A DNA stretch of 64,000 nt from SVFI01 sp964519385. GTDB taxonomy: Bacteria > Bacillota > Clostridia > Lachnospirales > Lachnospiraceae. Both the position numbers and the translations under genes were made by a program. The notes beneath the pieces are model-generated. The model had not been told where the DNA came from, made no database searches, and saw nothing but the letters and a program-made list of their open reading frames with translations. The DNA is taken from positions 1 to 64,000 of the forward strand of contig CAZFLR010000007.1 of the NCBI GenBank assembly GCA_964519385.1. Direction: 5' to 3'. Of the stretch, positions 9,643-19,543 are shown in pieces (position 1 is the first letter of the stretch; the number at the start of each line of letters is the position of its first letter).

Positions 9643-9666
9643 TTCGTTTACCTCCTACCTGGAATC

Positions 9667-10092
9667 CTATTCTTCTACTGCGATTCCCATACTTCTTGCT
9701 GTACCTGCGATCATGCTCATAGCTGCTTCGAGGCTGGCTGCATTTAAGTCTGGCATCTTTGTCTCAGCGATTTTCTGTAAATCTGCTTTTGAGATTGTAG
9801 CAACTTTTGTCTTGTTCGGTGTTGCTGAACCTGACTGAATCTTACAAGCCTTCTTAAGAAGTACTGCTGCAGGTGGAGTTTTCGTTACGAAGCTGAAACT
9901 TCTGTCTGCATAAACAGTAATTACTACAGGGATAATCATGTCTCCCTGATCTGCTGTTCTTGCGTTGAACTGTTTTGTGAATTCAACAATGTTTACACCA
10001 TGCTGTCCAAGTGCAGGACCAACAGGTGGTGCTGGTGTAGCTTTACCAGCAGGGATCTGTAATTTAATGTATCCTTCTACTTTCTTTGCCAT
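9667..10092 (-). CDS. rplK: 50S ribosomal protein L11
   Basis: This protein of the GTPase-associated centre has 141 aa. The N-terminal KLQIPAGKATPAPPVGPALG motif and the C-terminal RNA-binding domain (GTARSMGI at the end) are typical. ATG 10092 follows AGGAGG with normal spacing; the frame's earlier ATG at 10152 would add 20 residues not found in the family and overlap the leader hairpin. It is 24 nt upstream of rplA. Confidence 0.98.
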   Translation of the reverse strand: MAKKVEGYIKLQIPAGKATPAPPVGPALGQHGVNIVEFTKQFNARTADQGDMIIPVVITVYADRSFSFVTKTPPAAVLLKKACKIQSGSATPNKTKVATISKADLQKIAETKMPDLNAASLEAAMSMIAGTARSMGIAVEE

Positions 10093-10112
10093 TTTGGCAC
10101 CTCCTAATAAAT

Positions 10113-10146
10113 TGTGGTAGTGGCGGATTAAGGCAATCCTCCCACA
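10113..10146 (-). promoter_or_regulatory. conserved rplK leader hairpin
   Basis: On the transcribed strand, TGTGG...CCACA closes a structure with an inner GGATT/AATCC stem and a GGGAGG bulge. Similar GTGGGAGG..ACCACA hairpins precede rplK in many Firmicutes and are candidates for ribosomal-protein (L1 or L11) autoregulation. The ligand is an inference. Confidence 0.55.
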
Positions 10147-10213
10147 GCTCACGAGTTGAACCTTCTTGTATATAAGTAGGAATTCATCCTATGAACTTCA
10201 TTCCAAGTTCGTC

Positions 10214-10732
10214 TTACGACATTTTTCTCACTTCTGCAAAGCTGATTTCAACCGGTGTTTCACGGCCAAACAGCTCTACATTGATTGTTGCAGACTGTTT
10301 GCTGTAATCCATTCTCTGGACAACGCCGACCGTATCCTTCCAGACACCTGCAACAACGGCAATCATATCGCCTTCTTCAAAATCAACGGAAACATTTTCT
10401 GTCTTGATACCCAGTGGTTTCATCTCTGCTTCCGTAAGCGGAACCGGCTTGCTTCCCGGTCCGACAAATCCTGTAACGCCTCGTGTATTACGAACGACAT
10501 ACCAGGTATCATCATTCATCACCATATTGATCAGTACATAGCCCGGGAACATCTTCTTCTGAACTGTCTTCTTAGCCCCGTTCTTCATTTCAACAACGTC
10601 CTGCATCGGAACTCGTACTTCGAGTATCTCCTCTTCCAGGTGACGGTTGTCAATGGTCTTTTCAATATTGGCTTTGACTTTATTTTCATAACCTGAATAG
10701 GTATGGACTACATACCAGTTTGCTTCTGCCAT
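10214..10732 (-). CDS. nusG: transcription elongation/termination factor NusG
   Basis: NusG binds RNA polymerase and modulates pausing and termination, 172 aa. The NGN domain (NWYVVHTYSGYENKVK at the start, MFPGYVLI near residue 62) and the C-terminal KOW domain (FEEGDMIAVVAGVWKD near residue 118) are intact. It lies 15 nt after secE, in the standard secE-nusG-rplK order. Confidence 0.98.
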   Translation of the reverse strand: MAEANWYVVHTYSGYENKVKANIEKTIDNRHLEEEILEVRVPMQDVVEMKNGAKKTVQKKMFPGYVLINMVMNDDTWYVVRNTRGVTGFVGPGSKPVPLTEAEMKPLGIKTENVSVDFEEGDMIAVVAGVWKDTVGVVQRMDYSKQSATINVELFGRETPVEISFAEVRKMS

Positions 10733-10747
10733 ATTGCCACCCTCGCT

Positions 10748-10942
10748 TTACATCGTAATAAAGTTGATTGCATATTGAATAACCGTATCAAGTAATGCAA
10801 TAATCAGTCCTAAAATCACAGAGATGATAGTAACTGCTACTGCCTGTTTTCCGAGCGTAGTTTTATTAGGCCAGACAATCTTCTTGAACTCTGCCTTCAA
10901 GCCTTCTGCAAAGCCTTTCTTTTCTGTACTACTTTCTCCCAT
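10748..10942 (-). CDS. secE: protein translocase subunit SecE
   Basis: This small SecYEG subunit has 64 aa and the single-helix form usual for Firmicutes. The EFKKIVWPNK motif precedes one C-terminal membrane helix (about residues 35-60). The start ATG follows AGGAGT. It lies between rpmG (27 nt upstream) and nusG. Confidence 0.96.
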   Translation of the reverse strand: MGESSTEKKGFAEGLKAEFKKIVWPNKTTLGKQAVAVTIISVILGLIIALLDTVIQYAINFITM

Positions 10943-10969
10943 TACTTTTACTCCTATCTATAAAACGGA

Positions 10970-11119
10970 TTATTTTGTTTCTTTGTGTAAAGTATGAGTC
11001 TTGCAGAATCTACAATATTTCTTTGTCTCCATTCTGTCCGGATGTGTCTTTTTATCCTTTGTCATATTGTAGTTACGATTCTTACATTCTGTACATGCTA
11101 ATGTAATTTTTGTACGCAT
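10970..11119 (-). CDS. rpmG: 50S ribosomal protein L33
   Basis: A 49-aa frame starts MRTKITLACTECKNRNY and ends THTLHKETK. It keeps both zinc-binding pairs (CTEC and CRFC), so this is the zinc-containing form of L33. GGAGG lies 8 nt upstream of the ATG. It is the first gene of the secE-nusG-rplKA transcript, with a promoter about 70 nt upstream. Confidence 0.96.
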   Translation of the reverse strand: MRTKITLACTECKNRNYNMTKDKKTHPDRMETKKYCRFCKTHTLHKETK

Positions 11120-11185
11120 ATCTATTTCCTCCATTCACCGCTTTTTTAAGCATAAAAAAAAGACCTAATGTCATCTCGCCAGTCA

Positions 11186-11214
11186 AATATATCACACGAA
11201 TCGGACCACGTCAA
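11186..11214 (-). promoter_or_regulatory. sigma-A promoter of the rpmG-secE-nusG-rplKA operon
   Basis: The minus strand reads TTGACG, a 17-nt spacer, then TATATT, 67 nt upstream of rpmG. Confidence 0.75.
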
Positions 11215-11271
11215 GAAGTTTTATTTGATTTTCACGCATTTTTGCTCATTTTCCGCCAAACCGTACAGAAG

Positions 11272-11308
11272 AAAAAAGAGCGAAGAGGATAAAATATCCC
11301 TCCGCTCT
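11272..11308 (-). terminator. terminator after the large surface-protein gene
   Basis: Arms AGAGCG-GAGGGATA and TATCCTC-CGCTCT form a long stem followed by six Ts on the minus strand, about 10 nt after the stop codon. Confidence 0.85.
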
Positions 11309-11317
11309 CATTTTACT

Positions 11318-14300
11318 TTATTTCTTTTTCCGGTTTTTCAAAAGCATCCACAGGCAGGCTGCTGCCATTGCCAGTGATATACCTGCCATAATTGCAACAG
11401 GTATAATCGGTGCTGTATCTCCGGTTTTTACCAGCTTAGGTGAATCCGTTTTTGAATTTGAGCTGATATCCGTCGGCGGTGCTGACGGACTGCCCGGCGT
11501 TCCCGGTTTCCCCGGTTTGCCCGGTTTTTCCGGATCATCCGGCTCTTCCGGTTTTTCACGGTTGATAATGGTCACCCGTCCGTCAGACGTTCCGCTTCCC
11601 TGAAGCTTGCAGTCTTTTACCTCTCCCACATAAGAGAGTGCAATGACCGCATCCGCATCAACCTTCACCACGACCGTCGCTCCCGTCTCATATCCGTCCA
11701 CCGACCTGATTTCTTTCAGGGTATAGGTTCCTTCCGGAATACTTGACGTTTTGTAGACCTTTTCCGCCGCATCATACACAAGGCTGATTTTGGTCTTATC
11801 CTGTTTCTCCAGTTCAAACTCTGTCTTGGAAAGCATATCATCTGTTGTGACATTTTTTCCGTCTGCATCGACATATTGCTTTGTCACCTTCAGCAGATTC
11901 GCACCCTTTTTACGCTTGTTTCTGAGCGAGACAGTAACCTGTTTTGAGGACTTAACCCCCGTGGTGTCATCCCCGTATTCCGCTGTCACAAACATCGGCC
12001 ACGCCGGATCATCATAATAAGAAGCAAGATTTTTAATCATACCGGAAGCATCCACTTCAAAATAGATGTACCAGTACGGATACGGAGTTTCATACATTTC
12101 GCTGCTCTCCTCCGTTATCACATATTTGCCCGGCACAATCTCTTTTATCGCATATCTTCCATCCGGCTGCTTAGTAAACGTATATCCGGCCGCTCCCACA
12201 CAATTTGAGGAAACTCCGTTTTCTGAGACAGCGACCGGCTTGTCAGTTCCCGGAGCAAAGGACGAAGCCGTCACGCTCCAGAGCTTAAACGCCGCCGTAT
12301 CTGCCACTTCATTGCCCTTCCAGTCGTAAAACTTCTTATTTATCGACAGAAGATTACCTTTGTAGTTGGAAACCTCCACTGTCTGGTCGTTGTCATTTCC
12401 TGTTGCCCCGGATAAGTCCACGCAAGAATCCGTTGTCGGATCAAATTGAATGTTCCAGTCTGCATCCACCCGGAATTTTATAACACCCGCCAGAGACTTA
12501 TACCCGCTTCCCGGTGTCTCAGCAATCTCATATACACCTTCCGGTATATCTTCGATTGTATAGATTCCGTTCGCCATATCCGTCGCATCCACGGCATCCA
12601 CCTTCACACGGCTGCTTCCCTCAATACGGTAAAGCGTAAAACTCGCAAGTTCTTCCGCAGGAAGAGAGGAAATACCCGTAACAAGAGCATTGGCATTGTC
12701 ATAATACTTTTTGCGTATGGTAATCTTATTATCCTTGTGGACATTGTTAATTTCCAAGGAATAAACGTAGGTATCAATCTTTGTCGCACTGCCGAGTCCC
12801 GTAATGACTCCCCCGGTTGAAACCGTAAATGTAATATCCGGCATCGGCTCAAAATAAGGATTGTCCTTTTCTACAAGAGTGTAGGTTCCCGGAGAGAGGT
12901 CTATAATCCTGTAGCTTCCGGTCGTTTTATCTACTTCCACCACCTTTGATGTGACATCTGTTTCATTCACAGCTCCTCTGTTTTTATACAGATAAAATTT
13001 CGCGTATTCTTTTACATCACCGTAAGACATCTGCGAGCCGTCTTTTTGGTATTTTTTCTGAATCATAATACTTACAGAAAGAGCACGGTTTACAAGATTT
13101 CCTCCGGTTACCAACGCAGTGTTTCCTCCGGTAAAGGACGCATCCGTTCCGAGATAAGTCGCGCGGATAGTTCCATTTTGCGCAACGACCAGTTTAATAT
13201 TTCCGGCCTTTTCAAATCCGTTCGGTGTATATGTCTCCTCTATCTCATAGGTTCCCGGAAGCAGATTGGTCACAGTGTACAGATTAGCTCCTGCATCATA
13301 GGTCATAGATGCCACTGTCACACCTGACTGTTTAACGGTAAACTGCGGCTTATCCGCAACCGTATCATGGGCGATATCTCCTCCGTCCGCATCGCGATAT
13401 GTCTTTGTCAGGCGGAACACATTCCCTTTTCTCTTATTTTCCGCATCGATAGAAACCGTATATCCGTCCGTTCCCAAACCTTTTATCTCATATTCTGAAG
13501 ATACCGTAAATAATTTTGCATTTCCGGTCCATCCGATATCCGGCTCAAAGCCTTCCGGTACCACTTCCACAATTCTGTAATTTCCGGGCTCGAGCTTACC
13601 ATAAGTATATACCAGCGCACTTCTGTACATGGTTCCGATACGGTCATACATGCCCGTTGTTGCACTTTCTTTCTCAATATAGAACACTGCCCGTTCAGGC
13701 ACAGCACTCAGTACAAGTGTATTTCCGTTCGCATCCTTATATGCCTTGACAAGTTCAAGCTTATTTGTCTTTGGATGGTTTTTCATTGCAGCCGATACAG
13801 TCGTTGTCCGGTTGCCCGTTATTACGCAATCCCCGGCAACAGTTCCGGTATACAGTGCATAAATTTTTCCGCCGTTTACCGTTAGACGCACTTCGTCCGC
13901 CGGTGTAAATCCGTCCGGTGCCGTCTCCGTCACCTGATAAGTACCATCCGGAAGATTATTAATCTCATAAACTCCTCTTCCCGAATCATACGTCATTGTC
14001 GTAGCTGTATAACTCGTCGGCAATATTCCTGCCACGGTAAATGTCGCCCCCGGACTCGGTGGCGTTGTGAGCACGTTACCTGAGTAGTCCACATATTCTT
14101 TCGTAATTTCAAAGCGATTGGACAGTCTTGTATTCTTTGCCGTATAGGTATATTCTTTTCCTCCGGCAACCGTTGTCTCCGGAAGTGTCACCGGTGCCTC
14201 AACTCCGCCGGAAACTGTAACCGCATTCTCTATTTCATAATGGTCATTTACCTCAAAGCAAAGCGTCTGCGCTCCGCCGAATCCGGCCGGAACCGTTGTC

Positions 14301-17300
14301 TCCTCAAGCTTATAATAGCCCGGATTCAGTCCCGAAATCACATAACTTCCGGTAGCAGCTCCTGTAGCAGTGAACTTTGAGGAAACGTCTGCATAGGTGG
14401 CATCTGAAGCCGTTTTACTCTCTTTTCTGTACAGCGTAAACTGTGCATATTCAGAAAGCTGAGCATAAGGTATCAACGTTGTTCCGTCCACTTCATAATA
14501 TTCTTTTGTAATCGTCAGCTTATTGGTGTTCGGAAGATTCTTTACCTGAATCATTACACTATCATGCTGCGTATTGGTATAGCTCGTGCTTACAATCGGA
14601 TTTTCTGCCGCACTTCCTATGTACGATACCTCCGTAATGGTAGCCGCCGAACCGACAACCTCAATTGCAACCTTTACATATCCCGAAAACAGACGATACC
14701 CGTCTTTACCGCTAACCTCTTTAAAATAATAGTCATTTCCTGCATTGACCGTATCCAGTATACCACTTGCCGGAAGTGTCGCATAATCCGTAGACGATGG
14801 ATTATAATTATCCTTTGTCACCGCATCCAGCACCGCCGTATTTGTTGCATATACAATCACCGGCAGATCACCTGACACTTCATTTCCGTCATGGTCCAGA
14901 TAACTTTTTACAAACTGAATCCGGCACGGCTGGTTTTCATACTGCTGATTTACAAATTCCATGGTCTGTGTCAGACTTCTGGTCGCATTGTATTCTACAT
15001 GATAATCATTTCCGACAATAAATTCGATGGCCGGTGCCACGAAAAATCCGTCCGGTGTCTGTTTCTCCGAAATACGATACTCTCCCGGTTCCAGGTTCTT
15101 AATTATCGCAGTTGCAGCATTTCCGGTTGCAGCATCAAGTGTCAGTGTTATGGCAACTCCCGAAACCTCCGCATATGAGCCGGAACCATTTTTCTTCTCC
15201 AGCACAAACTCCGTTTCACCAATGTATTTATTGATTGTCACACTTATTCCGTTCGGATCCGTTGTTGAGGCACTTGTGTACAATTCTCCGCCCGGCTTCT
15301 TGTACTGCTTTCGGATTTCAATCTCATTAATCGGATTTTTCATCTCATTATCAAGAGCTACCTTCACGTCTGTCGTTCCGTTCCCGGTCAGCTTTGAGGC
15401 CGGAGATACAGCAGAAGTTATTGTAATATTTCCTTCTGCACTGACCACAATCGTAAGTGGCAGAGCTGAATCCTGATTATAAATATCAGACACCGCCTCC
15501 GTCACTTCGTATGTTCCCTGCTCCAGATTTTCTGCATAATAGACCAAACCCTTCGCATCCTTGTTGCTCATCTTCACAGGCGTTTGTGTAACTGCTGCCC
15601 CTGTTTCATCCTTCGTCTTCTTTATATAGAAAACAGCCTGTGCCTGCGCGCTCACATCAGTGAGCTCCGCTCCGTTATAATCGTAATATGTTTTATTGAT
15701 TTCAAAGCGATTATCGCGCAGCTTTATTTTTTCGTTCTTCACTTCCATGGAAACACTTGCAAGACCGGTGGTTGCGTCTGCAACACGAATGGTTCCGTCA
15801 TCAAGCACCGTGAAATAATACACGTTGTCAAGCTTCTTATATCCGTCAGGAGCAGACTCCTCATAAACCGTATAAATACCAGCAGAAAGATTTTGCAGAG
15901 CATATTCTTCTCCCTCTGCGCCCTTCGTAGCCTTAAGCACTACCCCAAGAGCTGCAGCCGAAGCCGGTTTGGTTAAATCCAGCGAAGCCGCCGGAACATT
16001 TGCCTCACACTGTTCGAGAGTATACTTTCCCTTATATATATGAAGCACGGCACGTGCATCTGCGTCAGTCAGATTCGTAATCTTCGTATCGTTCTGATCA
16101 TAATAACGCTTAGCAACCTTTATCAGATTCTGCGGTGTATTTTCATACAAATAACGAATTCCTGCCATCGCTACCGTTGTACCTGCCGGCAGAGAAGAAA
16201 TCGGCGGTGCATTCACATCCGAAGCATTATGGACGAAAATTTTGTATACCTTGCCCGACTTCGCATAACCATCCGGCGCATCCGTCTCTCTGATTTCATA
16301 TATCTTATTTTGCTCTATTCTCACTGCCGAGGTCGGGTCTGACTTCAGTCTGAAATCATCCAGACTGTTCAAAATACCACTTGCACCCGTAGTGGCCGAA
16401 AATACATTTCCGCTTTCGCTCCACGCACCCGTCGTCTGGTCATATACCCACTCTTTTGCCTCAAAGGTTGCCCCTTCAAGTCTCTGTGACGGCTTGTTCG
16501 CATTTACCTTGTCAATGTAAAAAACAATGTTTCCGTTCAAGCCTGCGTTCGTACCGGCAATCTGTCTGTTCGTACTTGAACTCTGCTGTGATTCCTCCTC
16601 CACGTAAGGCTGCGGAATCACTACCGAATTGACATATGTATATTGTTTTCCCTTTTGTCCAAGCGTGTATACCTCATATTTCATGGTGAGAGCCACTTCA
16701 TCCGGAACCATGAGAATCAGTGTGTTTCCATCTATGCTGAATTCATAATGTGAAGAATCCACCACACCGTCCACATCTGCATCCTGTGAAAGAGCTACTC
16801 CCGTTTCTGTATTGATTACCTGCAGAGAATCTGCCACATAGAGCAAATCATCCGGCAACAGGTCTTCTACCCGATAACATGTATTTGCACCCTTAGAGAG
16901 TTTAATTGCATCCGGATTGATGTCAATCGTATAGTGAAGTCTTCTGCCATCAAGGGCATCTGCAATTCCCTGGGATTTGCTGATTACCTCCTGCTGCATC
17001 GTCGCGGTCGCATCTGCCGTATCCGTACACAGAATATTATTGTCCGTATCCTTACCCTCAAATTCGGCGCGATTGCTGTAGGTTGTCTCACAGTTGTGTT
17101 TCGCATAATCCTCTTCGTCCAGCACCGTCGTGTAATAAAGATTCACTGTGTCTGTTTCTTTGATGGCTGTCAGATACTCCGGATAATCGTCTCCCCACGC
17201 CTGCATTTTCTTCGCCTTTGAAAAGTCAAAGGTTATGGTCGTGGTATAATCTCCGGCTGCATTCTTTGCTGATGTATTTACTGTAATTCCATCCGCATTC

Positions 17301-19543
17301 AGACGATAAGTATATGTATGTCCGTTTGTGATATAAACCGATCCCTGCCAGTCCTCAGAACCCGATTTATATCCGTAAAATTTCATATTTTCCACAACGT
17401 CTGTAATCTTCACTGCAGCCCAGTTTTTCTTGGTTGCGACTGTATTCCATTCATTGCTGTTAAGCCGGACGCACCATGTCACACTGTGATTTTTCGCATC
17501 CACCTGCGAAACCTTTTTCTCCACATATGTCTCGTCCGTCTGAACCGTGATTGTCCGCGTTGCAGAGGCCGACTCCTTCGCCTCTCCCATCGCAACACTG
17601 GCATGATTCGTAAAGGTTCTTGACTTCGAGCCGTCCATATTTCCGATTGTCTCGTAAATAAGCTCAATTTCCTTACCTGCATTGTTTTGCAAAAACGTAT
17701 TATTAAATGTCACCTCAAACGTGTCGCCGTATGACTGAGAATCTGTTGTTATTGTATAATTGGACGGATCCACCAATGCATTGTTCACCCTGATTTCCAC
17801 GTCCGCCTGAGTTCCGTTGAGCTTGAATTCATCCAGATTATCCGACCACGGATTGAAGGAATCCTTGTATACGAGATTCTGTCCGGCCGGCACCAAAGCC
17901 GGGATTTTAATTACCGATTTCCAGCGCATCACAACATCCGCCTGTGTCTGGTCCGGCGGATTGGCTGGTCGAAACTTGAACTCATCTGCATCGTCATATG
18001 CAATTGCACTCTTTGAGAGGAAAGAGTTTGTGGCCGTAACCTTTCCCACCTCTTGATCAATCGGCGTGGTCTTCCCTTCTTCCGTTGCACTCACATTATT
18101 AATCAGTGTGATTTCTCCCGCGAAATCATTACCTATCTGCGTTGTATATGTAATTGTAAAAGAATCCGTAACGGCACTTCCCGTAGGAAACGTGTATTCA
18201 AAGCTGTCTCCCGTCAGAGCTGCCTTGGAAATCCTGTCAAGCTCCTCCGAGGTTCTGTCATTGACAATGACGATATCACTCGCAAACGTCTGTCCGACCG
18301 GAGTCTGCGCAAGTACATCCGATATCTTAAGTCCGCTGATGTCATACGGGGTACTTCCCTGGTTTACCCGGATTGTCCACGTAATCGTTCCGTCACCGTT
18401 ATTCACACCACCCTTTTGCAGCACATCCTTATTTACAGCCGCCACCACCTCCGGTGTCTGCGTAGTTCCCGAATCCGTAATATAAATCGGACGGTCCTCA
18501 CCGTTCTTTTTCACCGTTGCCGTCAGTTTATTCCCCAGATTTCCCGAATTGCCGTCATACGCCCCATCTGCAATCTTGGCATAATAAACGATTGTCTTCA
18601 CATCTCCGGGTGCCAGCGAAGCAATTGTGAATTTCACGCCATCCGCCGCCGGTGTCGCGGTCACTCCCGTTATACTTCCGGTTTTCGTGGCATCATAAGA
18701 AAGATTGCTTCCCATAACGTCATGAATGGTAATATCATCCACTGCGTCCTTTCCGGTGTTTTTGACAGTAATTTCATACCGGGCAGTATGTTCATTTAAA
18801 TCTACCGTTCCTCCGGTCTTTGCCACCTCAACATCCCTGTCCAGATATTTCTTATCATCAACCGTAATGGTCGGATTTACGCCATCCTTTGTTGTGAACT
18901 TCAGCACGTAATCCGCCTGATCCTCTCCGAAAGCATCCTCATTCATGGCACAACTAAATTGGAAATATCCCTGCATAGAGTAAACTGTCGCCAGTAAATT
19001 ATTGTCAATTGCGTAGGTAAAGTCCATTTCGACAATACCGTTCGTACCAAGAACATAGGTGCCGACCTTTTGTCCGTCACGGTTTACCACGTCACCGGTC
19101 ATCTTTGAACCGTTTGCCTGTGACAGTGATTCCAAATCCAGAGCTCCCTTTTCGCTTTCAGTACCTCCCTTTATTGCCACAACCTTTCCAAGATCATAGC
19201 GGAAGAAACAGTTATCTCTGGTCAGTGACAACTCGCTGGAAGGCGGGAGAACAAAATCTATCTCAATACCGACCTGTTTGGACTGGTCCAAAACAGTTCC
19301 TCCCTCCCAGTTCTCCGTAAAATTAGGATCCATAATTTTTACATCCGTGAGATAATTTTCGAGCTGATTGTAAGTCACTGCGCCCTCTGCATACACAGTC
19401 TCCGCCGTATTCTGGCTAATCGCATTGTCCGCCAGAACAGATACACTCTCCGTTACCGTCTGTGACAGAAGAAGCAGTGCAAGCAAAGCTGCCGTCCATC
19501 TTTTTTTACCTCTTATATTTCTACTATTCCTCTTTGTTCTCAT
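11318..19543 (-). CDS. giant sortase-anchored surface protein with about 13 CnaB/SpaA domains
   Basis: The protein has 2741 aa. A basic N-terminus and hydrophobic helix (about residues 15-35) form a signal peptide. Residues 40-1000 hold an N-terminal region with DUF11-like beta repeats. From about residue 1000 to 2660, about 13 prealbumin-like CnaB/SpaA modules follow, each starting with K-x-Y-x-D-x-x-G and closing with Y-x-[IL]-x-E-x-x-P-x-G-[FY], residues typical of isopeptide-bond formation. A Pro/Gly/Lys-rich wall segment, LVKTGD near residue 2705, a hydrophobic stretch and NRKKK form the sorting signal. ATG 19543 is preferred because AGGAGG lies 9 nt upstream. The gene overlaps the sortase gene end by 20 nt, so they are translationally coupled. 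A role in adhesion is inferred from architecture. Confidence 0.92.
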   Translation of the reverse strand: MRTKRNSRNIRGKKRWTAALLALLLLSQTVTESVSVLADNAISQNTAETVYAEGAVTYNQLENYLTDVKIMDPNFTENWEGGTVLDQSKQVGIEIDFVLPPSSELSLTRDNCFFRYDLGKVVAIKGGTESEKGALDLESLSQANGSKMTGDVVNRDGQKVGTYVLGTNGIVEMDFTYAIDNNLLATVYSMQGYFQFSCAMNEDAFGEDQADYVLKFTTKDGVNPTITVDDKKYLDRDVEVAKTGGTVDLNEHTARYEITVKNTGKDAVDDITIHDVMGSNLSYDATKTGSITGVTATPAADGVKFTIASLAPGDVKTIVYYAKIADGAYDGNSGNLGNKLTATVKKNGEDRPIYITDSGTTQTPEVVAAVNKDVLQKGGVNNGDGTITWTIRVNQGSTPYDISGLKISDVLAQTPVGQTFASDIVIVNDRTSEELDRISKAALTGDSFEYTFPTGSAVTDSFTITYTTQIGNDFAGEITLINNVSATEEGKTTPIDQEVGKVTATNSFLSKSAIAYDDADEFKFRPANPPDQTQADVVMRWKSVIKIPALVPAGQNLVYKDSFNPWSDNLDEFKLNGTQADVEIRVNNALVDPSNYTITTDSQSYGDTFEVTFNNTFLQNNAGKEIELIYETIGNMDGSKSRTFTNHASVAMGEAKESASATRTITVQTDETYVEKKVSQVDAKNHSVTWCVRLNSNEWNTVATKKNWAAVKITDVVENMKFYGYKSGSEDWQGSVYITNGHTYTYRLNADGITVNTSAKNAAGDYTTTITFDFSKAKKMQAWGDDYPEYLTAIKETDTVNLYYTTVLDEEDYAKHNCETTYSNRAEFEGKDTDNNILCTDTADATATMQQEVISKSQGIADALDGRRLHYTIDINPDAIKLSKGANTCYRVEDLLPDDLLYVADSLQVINTETGVALSQDADVDGVVDSSHYEFSIDGNTLILMVPDEVALTMKYEVYTLGQKGKQYTYVNSVVIPQPYVEEESQQSSSTNRQIAGTNAGLNGNIVFYIDKVNANKPSQRLEGATFEAKEWVYDQTTGAWSESGNVFSATTGASGILNSLDDFRLKSDPTSAVRIEQNKIYEIRETDAPDGYAKSGKVYKIFVHNASDVNAPPISSLPAGTTVAMAGIRYLYENTPQNLIKVAKRYYDQNDTKITNLTDADARAVLHIYKGKYTLEQCEANVPAASLDLTKPASAAALGVVLKATKGAEGEEYALQNLSAGIYTVYEESAPDGYKKLDNVYYFTVLDDGTIRVADATTGLASVSMEVKNEKIKLRDNRFEINKTYYDYNGAELTDVSAQAQAVFYIKKTKDETGAAVTQTPVKMSNKDAKGLVYYAENLEQGTYEVTEAVSDIYNQDSALPLTIVVSAEGNITITSAVSPASKLTGNGTTDVKVALDNEMKNPINEIEIRKQYKKPGGELYTSASTTDPNGISVTINKYIGETEFVLEKKNGSGSYAEVSGVAITLTLDAATGNAATAIIKNLEPGEYRISEKQTPDGFFVAPAIEFIVGNDYHVEYNATRSLTQTMEFVNQQYENQPCRIQFVKSYLDHDGNEVSGDLPVIVYATNTAVLDAVTKDNYNPSSTDYATLPASGILDTVNAGNDYYFKEVSGKDGYRLFSGYVKVAIEVVGSAATITEVSYIGSAAENPIVSTSYTNTQHDSVMIQVKNLPNTNKLTITKEYYEVDGTTLIPYAQLSEYAQFTLYRKESKTASDATYADVSSKFTATGAATGSYVISGLNPGYYKLEETTVPAGFGGAQTLCFEVNDHYEIENAVTVSGGVEAPVTLPETTVAGGKEYTYTAKNTRLSNRFEITKEYVDYSGNVLTTPPSPGATFTVAGILPTSYTATTMTYDSGRGVYEINNLPDGTYQVTETAPDGFTPADEVRLTVNGGKIYALYTGTVAGDCVITGNRTTTVSAAMKNHPKTNKLELVKAYKDANGNTLVLSAVPERAVFYIEKESATTGMYDRIGTMYRSALVYTYGKLEPGNYRIVEVVPEGFEPDIGWTGNAKLFTVSSEYEIKGLGTDGYTVSIDAENKRKGNVFRLTKTYRDADGGDIAHDTVADKPQFTVKQSGVTVASMTYDAGANLYTVTNLLPGTYEIEETYTPNGFEKAGNIKLVVAQNGTIRATYLGTDASFTGGNTALVTGGNLVNRALSVSIMIQKKYQKDGSQMSYGDVKEYAKFYLYKNRGAVNETDVTSKVVEVDKTTGSYRIIDLSPGTYTLVEKDNPYFEPMPDITFTVSTGGVITGLGSATKIDTYVYSLEINNVHKDNKITIRKKYYDNANALVTGISSLPAEELASFTLYRIEGSSRVKVDAVDATDMANGIYTIEDIPEGVYEIAETPGSGYKSLAGVIKFRVDADWNIQFDPTTDSCVDLSGATGNDNDQTVEVSNYKGNLLSINKKFYDWKGNEVADTAAFKLWSVTASSFAPGTDKPVAVSENGVSSNCVGAAGYTFTKQPDGRYAIKEIVPGKYVITEESSEMYETPYPYWYIYFEVDASGMIKNLASYYDDPAWPMFVTAEYGDDTTGVKSSKQVTVSLRNKRKKGANLLKVTKQYVDADGKNVTTDDMLSKTEFELEKQDKTKISLVYDAAEKVYKTSSIPEGTYTLKEIRSVDGYETGATVVVKVDADAVIALSYVGEVKDCKLQGSGTSDGRVTIINREKPEEPDDPEKPGKPGKPGTPGSPSAPPTDISSNSKTDSPKLVKTGDTAPIIPVAIMAGISLAMAAACLWMLLKNRKKK
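11590..16550 (-). repeat. tandem CnaB/SpaA-encoding repeats
   Basis: About 13 protein-level repeats of 110-150 residues. The 12 later ones begin near codons 1138, 1277, 1404, 1538, 1673, 1804, 1926, 2039, 2153, 2269, 2396 and 2546. The DNA copies have diverged strongly, so these are old duplications and not slipped repeats. Confidence 0.85.

Noticed and set aside
13046..16342. Possible CRISPR-like regular repeats in the surface-protein gene
   Set aside because: Periodicity is at the protein-domain level (about 350-450 nt) with diverged DNA; no short direct repeats with spacers.
18053..18799. 248-aa plus-strand frame opposite the giant surface-protein gene
   Set aside because: Shadow of the repeat-rich gene; composition unlike real proteins and no start signal.
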